DNA of 64,000 bases from Chloroflexota bacterium (GCA_016219275.1 JACRBM010000072.1:1-64000), one strand, 5' to 3'; counted from the first letter of the stretch, positions 32,529 to 40,243 are shown. Notes: generated by a model not told the origin, from the sequence alone. Program-made: numbers and translations.

Positions 32529-34106
32529 TTACTCGCAACACGCGATAAACGCGCGACGAATACGCTTGGTGCCTTGCGCGTCGTACGCAACATAGTACGG
32601 TTGCCGCTTTTCGATTAAAGCGGCTGGGTCAACTTCCTCGCCTTCCTTCGCCGCGTACACGCGATTGCGCTCGACAAGTTTCGCGACGTGATCGGTAATG
32701 CGTTGCTCCTGACCGCGATCCACTTTGTGCTGATTAGCCGAAACGACCTTGCCCTCGCGATCCACCTGCACCGCGACCGCGTCCGTCACAGTGACGACTG
32801 CGCCCTGCGCGACGCCCAACGCCTTGCCTTTCAACGCGACCTCTCGCGGCGCGGCGTAATGCAAGACCCTCATCTGATTGTGCTTTGTTTGTTGATCCAC
32901 CAGGCGAAACTCGCGCTTGGCGACCCGCAACTCGCGCCGCACATTGGATGGCAACTCACCGCCCATTTCCGTGCTCACCATTGCGAGCGGTACCCCGATT
33001 GCGCCGCTCGCTGTGCCGGCAAGCGAGCTCGTCTCCGTCTTCCCCGCGCCCGCCGATTTTTTCAACGCGTTTGCCTCCGACGCTTTGAGCACGCGCCGCG
33101 CGACGAACGTTTTTTTCAACGCGGCAAAGTACTTGCCCTGATTGTTCTGCAGGTCTGCCGTAATCATTGCGGACGCGACCGTCTTGAATGCGGCATCGCC
33201 GCGCGGCGCGAGAATCAATCCTTGCGCGAGCAAATGCCCGGCGTCGCGGCGCGCTTGCGCGAGTGCGGCATCGGGCGAGAGCGACGCGTTCGCATTTCGC
33301 AATTGCTCGTACACCGCGATCAACAAATCGTAGAACGCGCCGGAAAATACGCGCGAGAAACTGTGCGACTCGGAGCTGAGTTTTGAGGCGGGCGCGCGAC
33401 CCGGCAACATGTCGGGGTCTTTGTACTTGAACTTGTTGACGGCATCGCGCAACGCGTTCGCCGAAACAACCGATTCGGCGTACCCTGAATCGAACAAACC
33501 CAGCGCGAGTTGTTCGGCGAGGCGCGACACCACGTTGCTCTTGGCGAGGTCGCCGCCATTTTCCGCGAGCATCGCCGCGCGCACGCGCGGATTGGCGAGC
33601 GTGACGAGCAACGCGGTCATATCGCCAAACGCTTCGTGGAATGCGCCGGTTTCGCCCAACAACGAATCCCAGTAGTCGGGGTGATGCGCGTCGAGGATCG
33701 CGTGTCCGCATTCGTGCGCGACGACGTCGCAACTCTCGCACGTGTACATCACCTGCTTGGTTTTGGGATCGGTGTTGTAAAAGAACTTGAGTCCTCGGCG
33801 ATCATAGTACGCGTTGAAATCTTTGCCGGCGCGCGGGACAATCGGCAATTGCGCGATCCTGGGTTGCCATTGAAAATCCGCGCCGAAGAAATCAACCCAG
33901 GCGGCAAACGTATTGGTCAAGACGACGTGCAATTCGCCGGCTTCGAATTCGGGCGTGCCGGGATTGAATAAACCGCCTCTGCCGGTCCAACCGGGAATCG
34001 CGAAAGGTGACTTGCCATTGGGCGGTATAATTTGCTCTAGCCCAAGACCTAGCGCATTCGGGTCATTCGTGAATACGTTGACCGGGCTAATGGACTGCGG
34101 TTGCAT
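32529..34106 (-). CDS. M4-type (thermolysin-like) zinc metalloprotease, cytoplasmic
   Basis: 525 residues; AAGGAGGAGTCC before ATG. Zinc motif His131-Glu132-Cys-Gly-His135 with the third ligand Glu158 in GAFHEAFGDMTALL, the order seen in M4/gluzincin peptidases. No signal peptide or propeptide, which is unusual for M4 enzymes. A helical region follows, then a C-terminal domain (about 390-525) whose end (DPAALIEKRQPYYV, KRIRRAF) is shared with the next upstream gene at 34132. Lies between BMC-H and GT39 genes in the BMC directon. Substrate unknown; shell or cargo processing is one possibility. Confidence 0.8.
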   Translation of the reverse strand: MQPQSISPVNVFTNDPNALGLGLEQIIPPNGKSPFAIPGWTGRGGLFNPGTPEFEAGELHVVLTNTFAAWVDFFGADFQWQPRIAQLPIVPRAGKDFNAYYDRRGLKFFYNTDPKTKQVMYTCESCDVVAHECGHAILDAHHPDYWDSLLGETGAFHEAFGDMTALLVTLANPRVRAAMLAENGGDLAKSNVVSRLAEQLALGLFDSGYAESVVSANALRDAVNKFKYKDPDMLPGRAPASKLSSESHSFSRVFSGAFYDLLIAVYEQLRNANASLSPDAALAQARRDAGHLLAQGLILAPRGDAAFKTVASAMITADLQNNQGKYFAALKKTFVARRVLKASEANALKKSAGAGKTETSSLAGTASGAIGVPLAMVSTEMGGELPSNVRRELRVAKREFRLVDQQTKHNQMRVLHYAAPREVALKGKALGVAQGAVVTVTDAVAVQVDREGKVVSANQHKVDRGQEQRITDHVAKLVERNRVYAAKEGEEVDPAALIEKRQPYYVAYDAQGTKRIRRAFIACCE

Positions 34107-34131
34107 TGGACTCCTCCTTCCAAGAGTTTGC

Positions 34132-34602
34132 CTATGCCATATACGCGCGTTTCAATCGTTTGCGCGCGTGCGCGTCCGTTTCCACGTACCACGGTTGGCG
34201 TTTGGCGCGCAACGCATCGGTATCCACTGCTTCGCCCGGCGACGCGAGAAATATTTCATCCGCCGCCGCCAGTTTCCGCACATTGTCCTTGACCAAACGC
34301 AAATGTCGTTCGTCTACCGGGCTGACTTGCGATGAAGCGAGCGCGCCGCGCGCATCAAAGTTCAATGTCGCCGATACGCGCTCGTCCACGCTTACGCCAT
34401 TTGCCGCGCCAAATTCCGCGCCGGTCAGGACGACGGGTAGCGTCACGGCATAGTGGACTGCCGCGCCGCCTGCCGCGCCCCGCGCGATATTTTGCAACTC
34501 TAACTCCGCGTCCGCTGGCAACGAGAGTGCGGCTTTGACTTGCTCGATGAAACTGGCATCGCGCGCGAGATTAGCGTCGGTGAGATGTAATTCTTGTTTC
34601 AT
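34132..34602 (-). CDS. Hypothetical protein sharing C-terminal domain with the metalloprotease
   Basis: 156 residues; ATG at 34602 after CGGAGGTGTG. A helical N-terminus (DASFIEQVKAALSLPADAELELQN) is followed by a beta-rich region. The C-terminal 60 residues (DNVRKLAAADEIFLASPGEAVDTDALRAKRQPWYV...KRLKRAYMA, joined here for brevity with gaps) follow the same pattern as the end of the neighbouring protease. Could be an inhibitor, propeptide-like chaperone or adaptor acting in trans on the protease. No known family recognised. 25 bp gap to the protease. Confidence 0.65.
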   Translation of the reverse strand: MKQELHLTDANLARDASFIEQVKAALSLPADAELELQNIARGAAGGAAVHYAVTLPVVLTGAEFGAANGVSVDERVSATLNFDARGALASSQVSPVDERHLRLVKDNVRKLAAADEIFLASPGEAVDTDALRAKRQPWYVETDAHARKRLKRAYMA

Positions 34603-34659
34603 CACACCTCCGATCTTGCTTTTTGCTGCGTGCTCAACTACGAACACGCAAGCGCGCGG

Positions 34660-34977
34660 CTAGCCGTTCCGTCCGCCAAACGCGCCCTTGCTTGTCGGTA
34701 GAATCGCTTCGACATCGCCGTGCGGGCGCGGGATCACGTGAACGCTGACGAGTTCGCCGACGCGTTTCGCCGCCGCCGCGCCGGCATCGGTCGCGGCTTT
34801 GACCGCGCCGACATCGCCGCGCACCATCACGGTGACGAACCCACCGCCGATGTATTCACTGCCAATGAGTTTAACGTTCGCGGCTTTGACCATCGCGTCC
34901 GCGGCTTCAATCGAGCCGATCAAGCCACGTGTCTCGACCATGCCGAGCGCGATCATTTCGGGGGGAACTGTGGACAT
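34660..34977 (-). CDS. BMC-H hexameric shell protein (PduA/EutM type)
   Basis: 105 residues; CCAGGAGGTTTCC before ATG. Canonical BMC fold: [75 protein letters not shown]. The pore-lining KIGSGx position reads [10 protein letters not shown]. Forms hexagonal facets of the shell. Only one BMC-H gene is present, fewer than in most complete loci. Confidence 0.95.
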   Translation of the reverse strand: MSTVPPEMIALGMVETRGLIGSIEAADAMVKAANVKLIGSEYIGGGFVTVMVRGDVGAVKAATDAGAAAAKRVGELVSVHVIPRPHGDVEAILPTSKGAFGGRNG

Positions 34978-34999
34978 GGAAACCTCCTGGGTTTGGATG

Positions 35000-35092
35000 T
35001 CAGAAGTTGGTGAATGGATGTTGGATTTTCGATTTGCGATTTGCGATTTTGGGATTTGGGATTACGTTTCACGTTTTACGCATCACGTAGCG
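35000..35092. repeat. Degenerate 7-bp tandem repeats upstream of BMC-H
   Basis: Heptads GGATGTT GGATTTT CGATTTG CGATTTG CGATTTT GGGATTT, then TTTCACG TTTTACG CATCACG, in the 133-bp gap before the BMC-H gene. Confidence 0.7.
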
Positions 35093-35110
35093 TTGGCATG
35101 CACTTGCCTA

Positions 35111-35356
35111 CTATGCCGGCATTGCGGTAGACATCGGTGGAGTTGGTCGTGGTTCGTAGCGCAGAACCATGATCTGGTCCGGGCGCAAACCCAGCGATTC
35201 AAAGGTTCGCCCATCACGATCACTGAATTCGATTTCAAAAGCGGCACCTCCCGCGAGAATTTCCACGACTGTGCCAACTTGTCCGCGCCACAAATTATAT
35301 TCTGGCAGATCAACCGTAAGCGCCACTATGTCAAGCATTTTAATCTCGTTTGGCAT
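35111..35356 (-). CDS. DUF4926 family small protein
   Basis: 81 residues; CTGAGGTGACAA before ATG. SH3-like: MLDIVALTVDLPEYNLWRGQVGTVVEIL, AFEIEFSDRDGRTFESLGLRPDQIMVL. Matches DUF4926, small proteins that often follow a DUF6883 gene; here the DUF6883 partner (35372-35883) is broken. Function unknown; a toxin-antitoxin-like pairing has been suggested by gene layout only. The C-terminal PRPTPPMSTAMPA tail is poorly conserved in character. Confidence 0.8.
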   Translation of the reverse strand: MPNEIKMLDIVALTVDLPEYNLWRGQVGTVVEILAGGAAFEIEFSDRDGRTFESLGLRPDQIMVLRYEPRPTPPMSTAMPA

Positions 35357-35371
35357 TTGTCACCTCAGATT

Positions 35372-35883
35372 TCACAACGGGTAACAGCTGGTCAATCTTG
35401 GAGTATCTGAATCACGCTCGATAATCCACGCGCTCCGAACCATCGCTCGCTTCCCGCGCCACTCAAGCATGAAATCAACTTCGTATCTTTGACCGTATCC
35501 ATCTCACCGCCCTAATTGGGCATCGTGCGTCTTGACGATTAGCAATAGTATCTCGCGTAATTCAGCAGCATTATCCGATGTAATCCCAAACGCCGCCCTG
35601 AAGAGACGCGCTTTGTGTTTGCCTTCATCGTGATTAAGGTCAAGACAATAATCGAGACTGTAGCATGCCCGCCGGTAAAATGGCAATTGAAATTGCCCCG
35701 CGTGAGCCGTTGGCTGGTCACCCGCCTACGCGGGCGAATTTCGCGTCCACGTAGGTGGACGCCCGGCGGAACGCCCACCAAAGGCGATTTCAATCGCCCC
35801 TGTCGGTCGCCATGCTACACTGTCCAATAATCGCGCAATTTACGAATATCCACAATGGCATTGTCGGCATTTGGAATTATCAT
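35372..35883 (-). pseudogene. DUF6883 gene broken by a palindromic insertion and an in-frame TGA
   Basis: Joining the pieces gives a normal small DUF6883 protein. The N-terminal part from ATG at 35883 reads MIIPNADNAIVDIRKLRDY. After a 170-bp insert plus a 9-bp duplication it resumes as DYCLDLNHDEGKHKARLF, then FGITSDNAAELREILL. A TGA codon at about 35504-35506 interrupts it before DGYGQRYEVDF, VRSAWIIERDSDTPRL and the final TSCYPL, stop at 35372. The insertion shifts the frame (179 bp). The ATG overlaps the upstream GTPase stop (TAATG), so the gene was translationally coupled. DUF4926 follows. Confidence 0.85.
35655..35824. mobile_element. 170-bp non-autonomous palindromic element with 9-bp target duplication
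   Basis: Terminal inverted repeats TGTAGCATG / CATGCTACA near both ends (35659-35667 and 35811-35819). Inner palindromes are GGCAATTGAAATTGCC (35682-35697) and GGCGATTTCAATCGCC (35783-35798). Identical 9-bp copies of CAATAATCG flank it at 35646-35654 and 35825-35833. Removing the element plus one copy restores the DUF6883 codons. It encodes no protein, so a transposase would act in trans. Confidence 0.85.
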
Positions 35884-37022
35884 TACGGTGAAATCAATGC
35901 AGTCGCGCAGTACGCGCAAAATCTCGCCTCGCGCGGATTTCTCTTGCCGCAGTTTGGACAGACGTTTTTCGTGCGTGGCTTGGGCAACGCGGGAAAGGTC
36001 ACGCGCGGCATCCTGAGTTTTGGCAATCCGGGTCGCGGCGCACGTTCGATCAATTTCTGCGCGATCTCTTTACCGCGCCGCAACGCGTGGTTGTACGCCG
36101 CGCGCAGATCGTTGCCGGTCATCTTTTTGCCGGTGTGATACCAGTACAACACCGCCTCACCGACCGCGAATGTACCCGCGTACGCAATCGCCACCTTGGG
36201 CACGATGCCCCACACTGGAATCAAGCCGATGAGTTGCCGCGCGGCTTGCCGCCACAAAAATCCCGCGCCGACGACGCTACCCAGTTCCGCCATGTGATCT
36301 TGCCAACGCGTAGACCGACCGAGCGCGAGACCCAGTTTGTACACCATCATCGCTTGATTCTTCGTTAAGACAACCAGGTCGGCAATGTTGAATGGCACGT
36401 CGAGCACCGGAATGATTTCGGCGAAACCGGTGCCGAGCGCGTAACTCGCGTTGGCGAACGCCGTATCGTTGATAAGCGCGCGCGCGACGGCATCGCGAAA
36501 CAAGGGATAGTGCCGCGCAAGCGCGAGATGTCGGCTACGCAACGCGTCCATCACGCGCGGAACGAACTCGGTCGCGAGCGAATCGGGGTCGAGCGCCGAA
36601 CCGACCGCGATGCGCGTGCCAACCCACTGATTCAACGAATTGGCAACCGCGCTCGCATCGCTCAACGCGTCCATCTTGTTGTAAAAGATCAGCAGAGCGC
36701 GTCCCGCCGATTTCAGATTTGCGTACAGTTCAGTCTCGGCGGAAATATCTGGCGCGGTCGCGTCGAGCATCAACACAATCAGGTCTGCATCGCCGAGGCG
36801 CGCGGCGGGCGCGACGCGGAGATCGGCTTCCATCGTGGGGCTGATCACTTTTTCGCGCGCGCGTTTATCGTGGCGCAGCGCGGCGATCAACGTGGACTTA
36901 CCCACACCCGCCGCGCCGACGAACGCGAGCACGATGGGACGCTCCGCTTCGTCGGCAATCGGACGCACGTCCAATTCTTTGAACGTGTTCCAAATGTTAC
37001 CGAGATCGTTCCAGCCCGCCAT
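35883..37022 (-). CDS. P-loop GTPase with DUF697-like membrane region and C-terminal zinc ribbon
   Basis: 379 residues; ATG at 37022 overlaps the BMC-P stop (TGATG). GTPase domain about 28-165: P-loop VGAAGVGKST (36-44), DADLIVLMLDAT, and NKMD guanine motif near 117. Residues about 190-310 contain hydrophobic helices with a DUF697-like pattern (FAEIIPVLDVPFNIADLVVLTKNQAMM, ELGSVVGAGFLWRQAARQL). A double-CxxC zinc ribbon (CPNCG...FCAYC) closes the protein near 356-373. BMC loci often carry a small GTPase (EutP/PduV), but this one has a different architecture. A role in positioning or regulating compartments is an inference. Confidence 0.75.
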   Translation of the reverse strand: MAGWNDLGNIWNTFKELDVRPIADEAERPIVLAFVGAAGVGKSTLIAALRHDKRAREKVISPTMEADLRVAPAARLGDADLIVLMLDATAPDISAETELYANLKSAGRALLIFYNKMDALSDASAVANSLNQWVGTRIAVGSALDPDSLATEFVPRVMDALRSRHLALARHYPLFRDAVARALINDTAFANASYALGTGFAEIIPVLDVPFNIADLVVLTKNQAMMVYKLGLALGRSTRWQDHMAELGSVVGAGFLWRQAARQLIGLIPVWGIVPKVAIAYAGTFAVGEAVLYWYHTGKKMTGNDLRAAYNHALRRGKEIAQKLIERAPRPGLPKLRMPRVTFPALPKPRTKNVCPNCGKRNPREARFCAYCATALISP

Positions 37023-37315
37023 CAACTTCCTTTGCGAAACGTCACCGTGCCTTGCACTTCGAGCGTATCCACAATCGCCATAATCACCGCGTCGGTCGGC
37101 GTGTCTTTGGTGAGAAAGGTTTGGCGCGCGGAACTGCCTTGCGCGACGAGGACGACATCGCCGACGCCGGCGTCCACCGTGTCAATCGCGACGAGCGGTT
37201 TACCGACGATTTCATTCTCCGCCGTCACTTCGCGGACGATGAGCAATTTCCGTCCGACCATTTTTTCGTCCTTCATCGTGGAGACGACCGTACCGACAAC
37301 CCGCGCGATGAGCAT
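37022..37315 (-). CDS. BMC-P vertex protein (EutN/CcmL family), copy 1
   Basis: 97 residues; ATG at 37315 preceded by CAGGAGAGTCG (upstream in-frame start at 37384 rejected). MLIARVVGTVVSTMKDEKMVGRKLLIV, LVAIDTVDAGVGDVVLVAQGSSARQ, AIVDTLEV. First gene of the BMC directon, about 100 nt behind a good promoter. Stop overlaps the GTPase ATG. Most similar by eye to copy 3 at 27257. Confidence 0.93.
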   Translation of the reverse strand: MLIARVVGTVVSTMKDEKMVGRKLLIVREVTAENEIVGKPLVAIDTVDAGVGDVVLVAQGSSARQTFLTKDTPTDAVIMAIVDTLEVQGTVTFRKGS

Positions 37316-37418
37316 TCGACTCTCCTGTAAAACGCGATTGTTATTCTGCGTTGCCAAGCAACAATGCATCTCCTCATTGCACAACGAGACCTTGCTCTGC
37401 GATCAAAGCGGCAAGATG

Positions 37419-37446
37419 ATTATATGTCAGACAAGCAAATAGTCAA
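37419..37446 (-). promoter_or_regulatory. Sigma-70-type promoter of the BMC directon
   Basis: On the minus strand TTGACT (37446-37441), 16-bp spacer, TATAAT (37424-37419). Predicted start near 37412, giving a leader of about 97 nt to the BMC-P ATG. The -35 box overlaps the plsC stop codon. Confidence 0.7.
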
Positions 37447-38132
37447 CCAAGCAAGTTTGTCAAAAAGCGCATTCGTTTGATGCGGACGTTCGGCTCGACA
37501 TAGGGCGGCAATATCGCGCGGAGCGCGCGTTCAACTTGCGCGATAGCAGCGGCAATCGCCGCCTGCCGATCCAAGCCGGCAACCGCAACAACGAATGGTT
37601 TACCAATCGTGACCGTAATCGGTTTACCCAGATACAATTCTTGCGCGCCGCTCAACGCGACCGGCAACACCGTCGCGCCATTCCGCAACAACAAATGACC
37701 GATGCCGCGTTGCAGAGCAAGTAACTCACCCTCGCGCGATCCTAACGTGCCTTCCGGAAAAATTCCCAGGATCGCGCCGCTTTGCAACACGTCGAACGAT
37801 TTCTTGAGCAGGTCTTTACCCAGCCACAACGCGCCGCGCTCGAAGGGAATCAAAATGTCCACGCGACGCATCAACCACATTTTCCAGTCGCGATTGATCG
37901 CCTGCTGCGCGCCAATGAAATAGAGGCGTGGTTCGGCGGGCAACGCGACCATCAGCAGAAACGGATCAATCCAACTCAGATGATTCGCGACGACGATGTA
38001 ACTGCCGCGCGGGATATTCGCGCGACCGACAATCCGAACCTTGAACAACCAGCGTGCCAAAACGATGAACGCGAGGCGCGCGCCTCTGTACCACAGCGGC
38101 GGGCGCGTGTGGGGTTCGAATACAGTGTTCAT
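37443..38132 (-). CDS. plsC: 1-acyl-sn-glycerol-3-phosphate acyltransferase (PlsC family)
   Basis: 229 residues from ATG at 38132. A GTG at 38162 is in frame but lies inside the terminator hairpin of the upstream gene. Motifs: NHLSWIDPF (catalytic NHx4D), FEPHT N-terminus, FERG and FPEGTLGSREGEL. Adds the second acyl chain in phosphatidic acid synthesis at the inner membrane face. C-terminal helix to residue 229. Full length for the family. The next gene downstream is the first BMC gene, which has its own promoter. Confidence 0.9.
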   Translation of the reverse strand: MNTVFEPHTRPPLWYRGARLAFIVLARWLFKVRIVGRANIPRGSYIVVANHLSWIDPFLLMVALPAEPRLYFIGAQQAINRDWKMWLMRRVDILIPFERGALWLGKDLLKKSFDVLQSGAILGIFPEGTLGSREGELLALQRGIGHLLLRNGATVLPVALSGAQELYLGKPITVTIGKPFVVAVAGLDRQAAIAAAIAQVERALRAILPPYVEPNVRIKRMRFLTNLLG

Positions 38133-38140
38133 TGGAAAAT

Positions 38141-38183
38141 AAAACAACCCGCGCTGATTCACACACGCGAATCAGCTTGCGGG
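38141..38183 (-). terminator. Rho-independent terminator after dodecin
   Basis: Minus-strand stem CCCGCAAGCTGATTC / GAATCAGCGCGGG with an 8-nt loop, followed by TTGTTTTATTTT. Confidence 0.75.
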
Positions 38184-38218
38184 CTGTGACCCTCCTAAAT
38201 TTATCCCGGTGCGCGCGG

Positions 38219-38434
38219 CTACTCGCCACCATGGTATTTGAAAGAGATTTTGACTTTGGCGCGATACGTCACCGCCTTGCCATCTTCGATCTGCATATCG
38301 AGTTGCACGATTTCGGCGATGCGTAGATCACGCAGCGATTTGGATGCCATCTTGATCGCGTTCGCCGCCGCTTTTTCCCATGACTCGGTGCTCGTGCCGA
38401 TCAGTTCGATGACCTTGTAGACACTGTCCGCCAT
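38219..38434 (-). CDS. Dodecin family protein
   Basis: 71 residues; CAAGGAGGAACC before ATG at 38434. MADSVYKVIELIGTSTESWEKAAANAI, SLRDLRIAEIVQLD, YRAKVKISFKY are the standard dodecin strands and helix. Dodecamers of this fold bind and store flavins (or CoA); the flavin-stacking Trp (SWEKAA) is present. Monocistronic: terminators lie on both sides. Confidence 0.93.
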   Translation of the reverse strand: MADSVYKVIELIGTSTESWEKAAANAIKMASKSLRDLRIAEIVQLDMQIEDGKAVTYRAKVKISFKYHGGE

Positions 38435-38545
38435 TGGTTCCTCCTTGTGCCTCGTGGGCATTGTGCCCTGATTCTGCCGCGCCCGACTCACCGCGCAACC
38501 AACAACATTTTAACAGGATTCTTCCAAAATATCAATGGGTTTACG

Positions 38546-38582
38546 AAAAAAAAACGCGCGGGAGCGAACAAACTCCCACGCG
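38546..38582 (-). terminator. Rho-independent terminator after HU
   Basis: Minus-strand stem CGCGTGGGAG / CTCCCGCGCG (one mismatch) and a run of nine T. Lies 54 bp after the HU stop. Confidence 0.8.
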
Positions 38583-38635
38583 TCCATCGTCGCATCTAAA
38601 TTCACACGATCATGTCGCCATGTCAGGATAGTTTC

Positions 38636-38992
38636 TTAGCCCGCGCTCTCACTCATTCCCGACTCTGCTTTTTTCGCGGGCACGCCGCCGATCGCGTCTT
38701 TCAAACCCTTGAGCACGCGCGCCTTGACGAGTCGGCGTTCCGGCTTGGCTTTGAACACGGTCGGTTGTTTGGTAAAGGGATTGACCCCATCGCGTTCCGG
38801 TACCGCTGGCTTGATGATGACGTTCAATTTTAGCAAACCAGGAATCACCGCTTCGCCGGGACCATTCTTGCCGAGTTCACCCATCACGACTTCGTTCATT
38901 GCGTCGAGAACGGCTTTCACATCTTTCTTGGCGACGCCGGTCTTGTCCGCAATCGCGCCCACAAATTCGGTCTTGCCCATTCGTTCAGCCAT
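38636..38992 (-). CDS. HU-family histone-like DNA-binding protein
   Basis: 118 residues; CAAGGAGGAAAAA before ATG. MGKTEFVGAIADKTGVAKKDVKAVLDAMNEVV and a beta arm with PERDGVNPFTKQP, KPERRLVKARVLKGLKDAIG. Dimeric DNA-bending protein; slightly longer than HU owing to a low-complexity tail (KKAESGMSESAG). Divergent from the recombinase-like gene at 39272. Confidence 0.92.
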   Translation of the reverse strand: MAERMGKTEFVGAIADKTGVAKKDVKAVLDAMNEVVMGELGKNGPGEAVIPGLLKLNVIIKPAVPERDGVNPFTKQPTVFKAKPERRLVKARVLKGLKDAIGGVPAKKAESGMSESAG

Positions 38993-39236
38993 TTTTTCCT
39001 CCTTGACTGGATTTTCTAATTTACTTGCAAAAAGCGTTGCGGAAGTTGCTTCCCCGCACCTCCCTCGTCACATCGAAAAGATGCTTGATTTTCCGATGTT
39101 TTTGATAGCCACAGTATAAGGCATTCCAGTGAATTGTCAATCTGTTTTTGGCGTCTTGTGGCGCTCAATTTGCAAGAAATACGCAAAAAACATAGTTTTC
39201 TGTAAAGGTTGTGCTCAACATAAACTATTTTGTGTC

Positions 39237-39265
39237 TTGACACTGCGCCCGGAGTGTGGTAGAAA
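39237..39265 (+). promoter_or_regulatory. Promoter giving a leaderless transcript
   Basis: TTGACA (39237-39242), 17-bp spacer, TAGAAA (39260-39265). Transcription would start at about 39272, the ATG of the next gene, so no ribosome site is expected and none is seen. Confidence 0.55.
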
Positions 39266-39271
39266 TTATCT

Positions 39272-40243
39272 ATGCGAAACGAACAACTCCCGCTTTTTCC
39301 TCCTCCTGGAGCAAAGCCAAAACGTCTCGAAGAACCGCGCGAGGCACAGCCCGTCGCTGAAACAGCGCCCCTCGCGCCGACTTCGTCGCTCAACGTGGCG
39401 ATTGGCGCGTATCACGAGCAAATGCTTCGCCAAGGTTTGTCCAAGTACACGATTCAAGCATTCGGCGGCGATCTCAATTTGTTTCGCAAGTACGTCGGCG
39501 CGAATATCGCGCTGAACGAGATCAACGTCGAAACGTTGAATCGTTACCTCACTTGGTTGCGTTATGAGCGCGGCGTACCGTGCAGTCCGAAATCGTACCA
39601 GCGGCGCTTGACGACGCTCAAAGTTTTTTTCGCGTGGCTCAAGCACATCGAGATGATTCAACAAGACCCTGCCGCGCCAATCGCGCACCAGCCGGTCACA
39701 CCGCCGCTGCCCCAAGTACTCTACGCCGACCAAGTGACGCGCTTGCTCGACGCGGCGCGCGCCGCGCGCGATGCCGAAAAGAGCGACGCGCGACCGTACT
39801 TGCTCGTCACGCTTTTGCTGACGACCGGCATCAAGAAAAGCGAAACGATCGCGCTGCGCCTCGGCGACATTGATCTTTCGAACCCGCAACAACCGGTGCT
39901 GTTCATTCGTTACGAGGAAGCAAAGAAACGTTTCAAGGAACGCAAACTCAAATTGCCGCTGGACTTGTCCGATTCGCTCGCGCGTTATCGCGCGCAGTAC
40001 GCGCCGAAAGAGCATCTCTTCGAATGCACCGCGCGCAACCTCGAGTACGTGCTCGCCGATCTCGCGAAAACGTCCGGGCTGGGCGACACCGTCTCGTTCG
40101 AGAGTTTGCGCTGGACCTGCGCGTTGCGCGATTTCGAAAGCGGCATGCCCGACGACCTCATTCGTCAGAAACTGGGACTCACGACCATCACGTGGGAAGA
40201 TGCGGGCGAGCGACTCAAGCGCCTCGCCGCCAAACCGCTGTAA
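39272..40243 (+). CDS. Tyrosine-recombinase-like protein lacking catalytic residues
   Basis: 323 residues. SAM-like N-terminal DNA-binding domain (about 40-128, LSKYTIQAFGGDLNLFRKYV, RRLTTLKVFFAWL) and a recombinase C-terminal fold (about 148-320). At box I the catalytic Arg is Lys188 (TTGIKKSE). At box II the His is Glu277 while Arg280 is kept (SFESLRWT). The LGH His is Leu303, and no Tyr occurs after residue 259, so the nucleophile is missing. A non-cleaving DNA-binding protein is likely. Starts at the predicted transcription start (leaderless). 35 bp before prs. Confidence 0.8.
   Translation: MRNEQLPLFPPPGAKPKRLEEPREAQPVAETAPLAPTSSLNVAIGAYHEQMLRQGLSKYTIQAFGGDLNLFRKYVGANIALNEINVETLNRYLTWLRYERGVPCSPKSYQRRLTTLKVFFAWLKHIEMIQQDPAAPIAHQPVTPPLPQVLYADQVTRLLDAARAARDAEKSDARPYLLVTLLLTTGIKKSETIALRLGDIDLSNPQQPVLFIRYEEAKKRFKERKLKLPLDLSDSLARYRAQYAPKEHLFECTARNLEYVLADLAKTSGLGDTVSFESLRWTCALRDFESGMPDDLIRQKLGLTTITWEDAGERLKRLAAKPL

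Noticed and set aside
19721-37446. PduL or other phosphotransacylase and alcohol dehydrogenase of the BMC
   Set aside because: No reading frame in the directon shows the motifs; absence applies only to this window.
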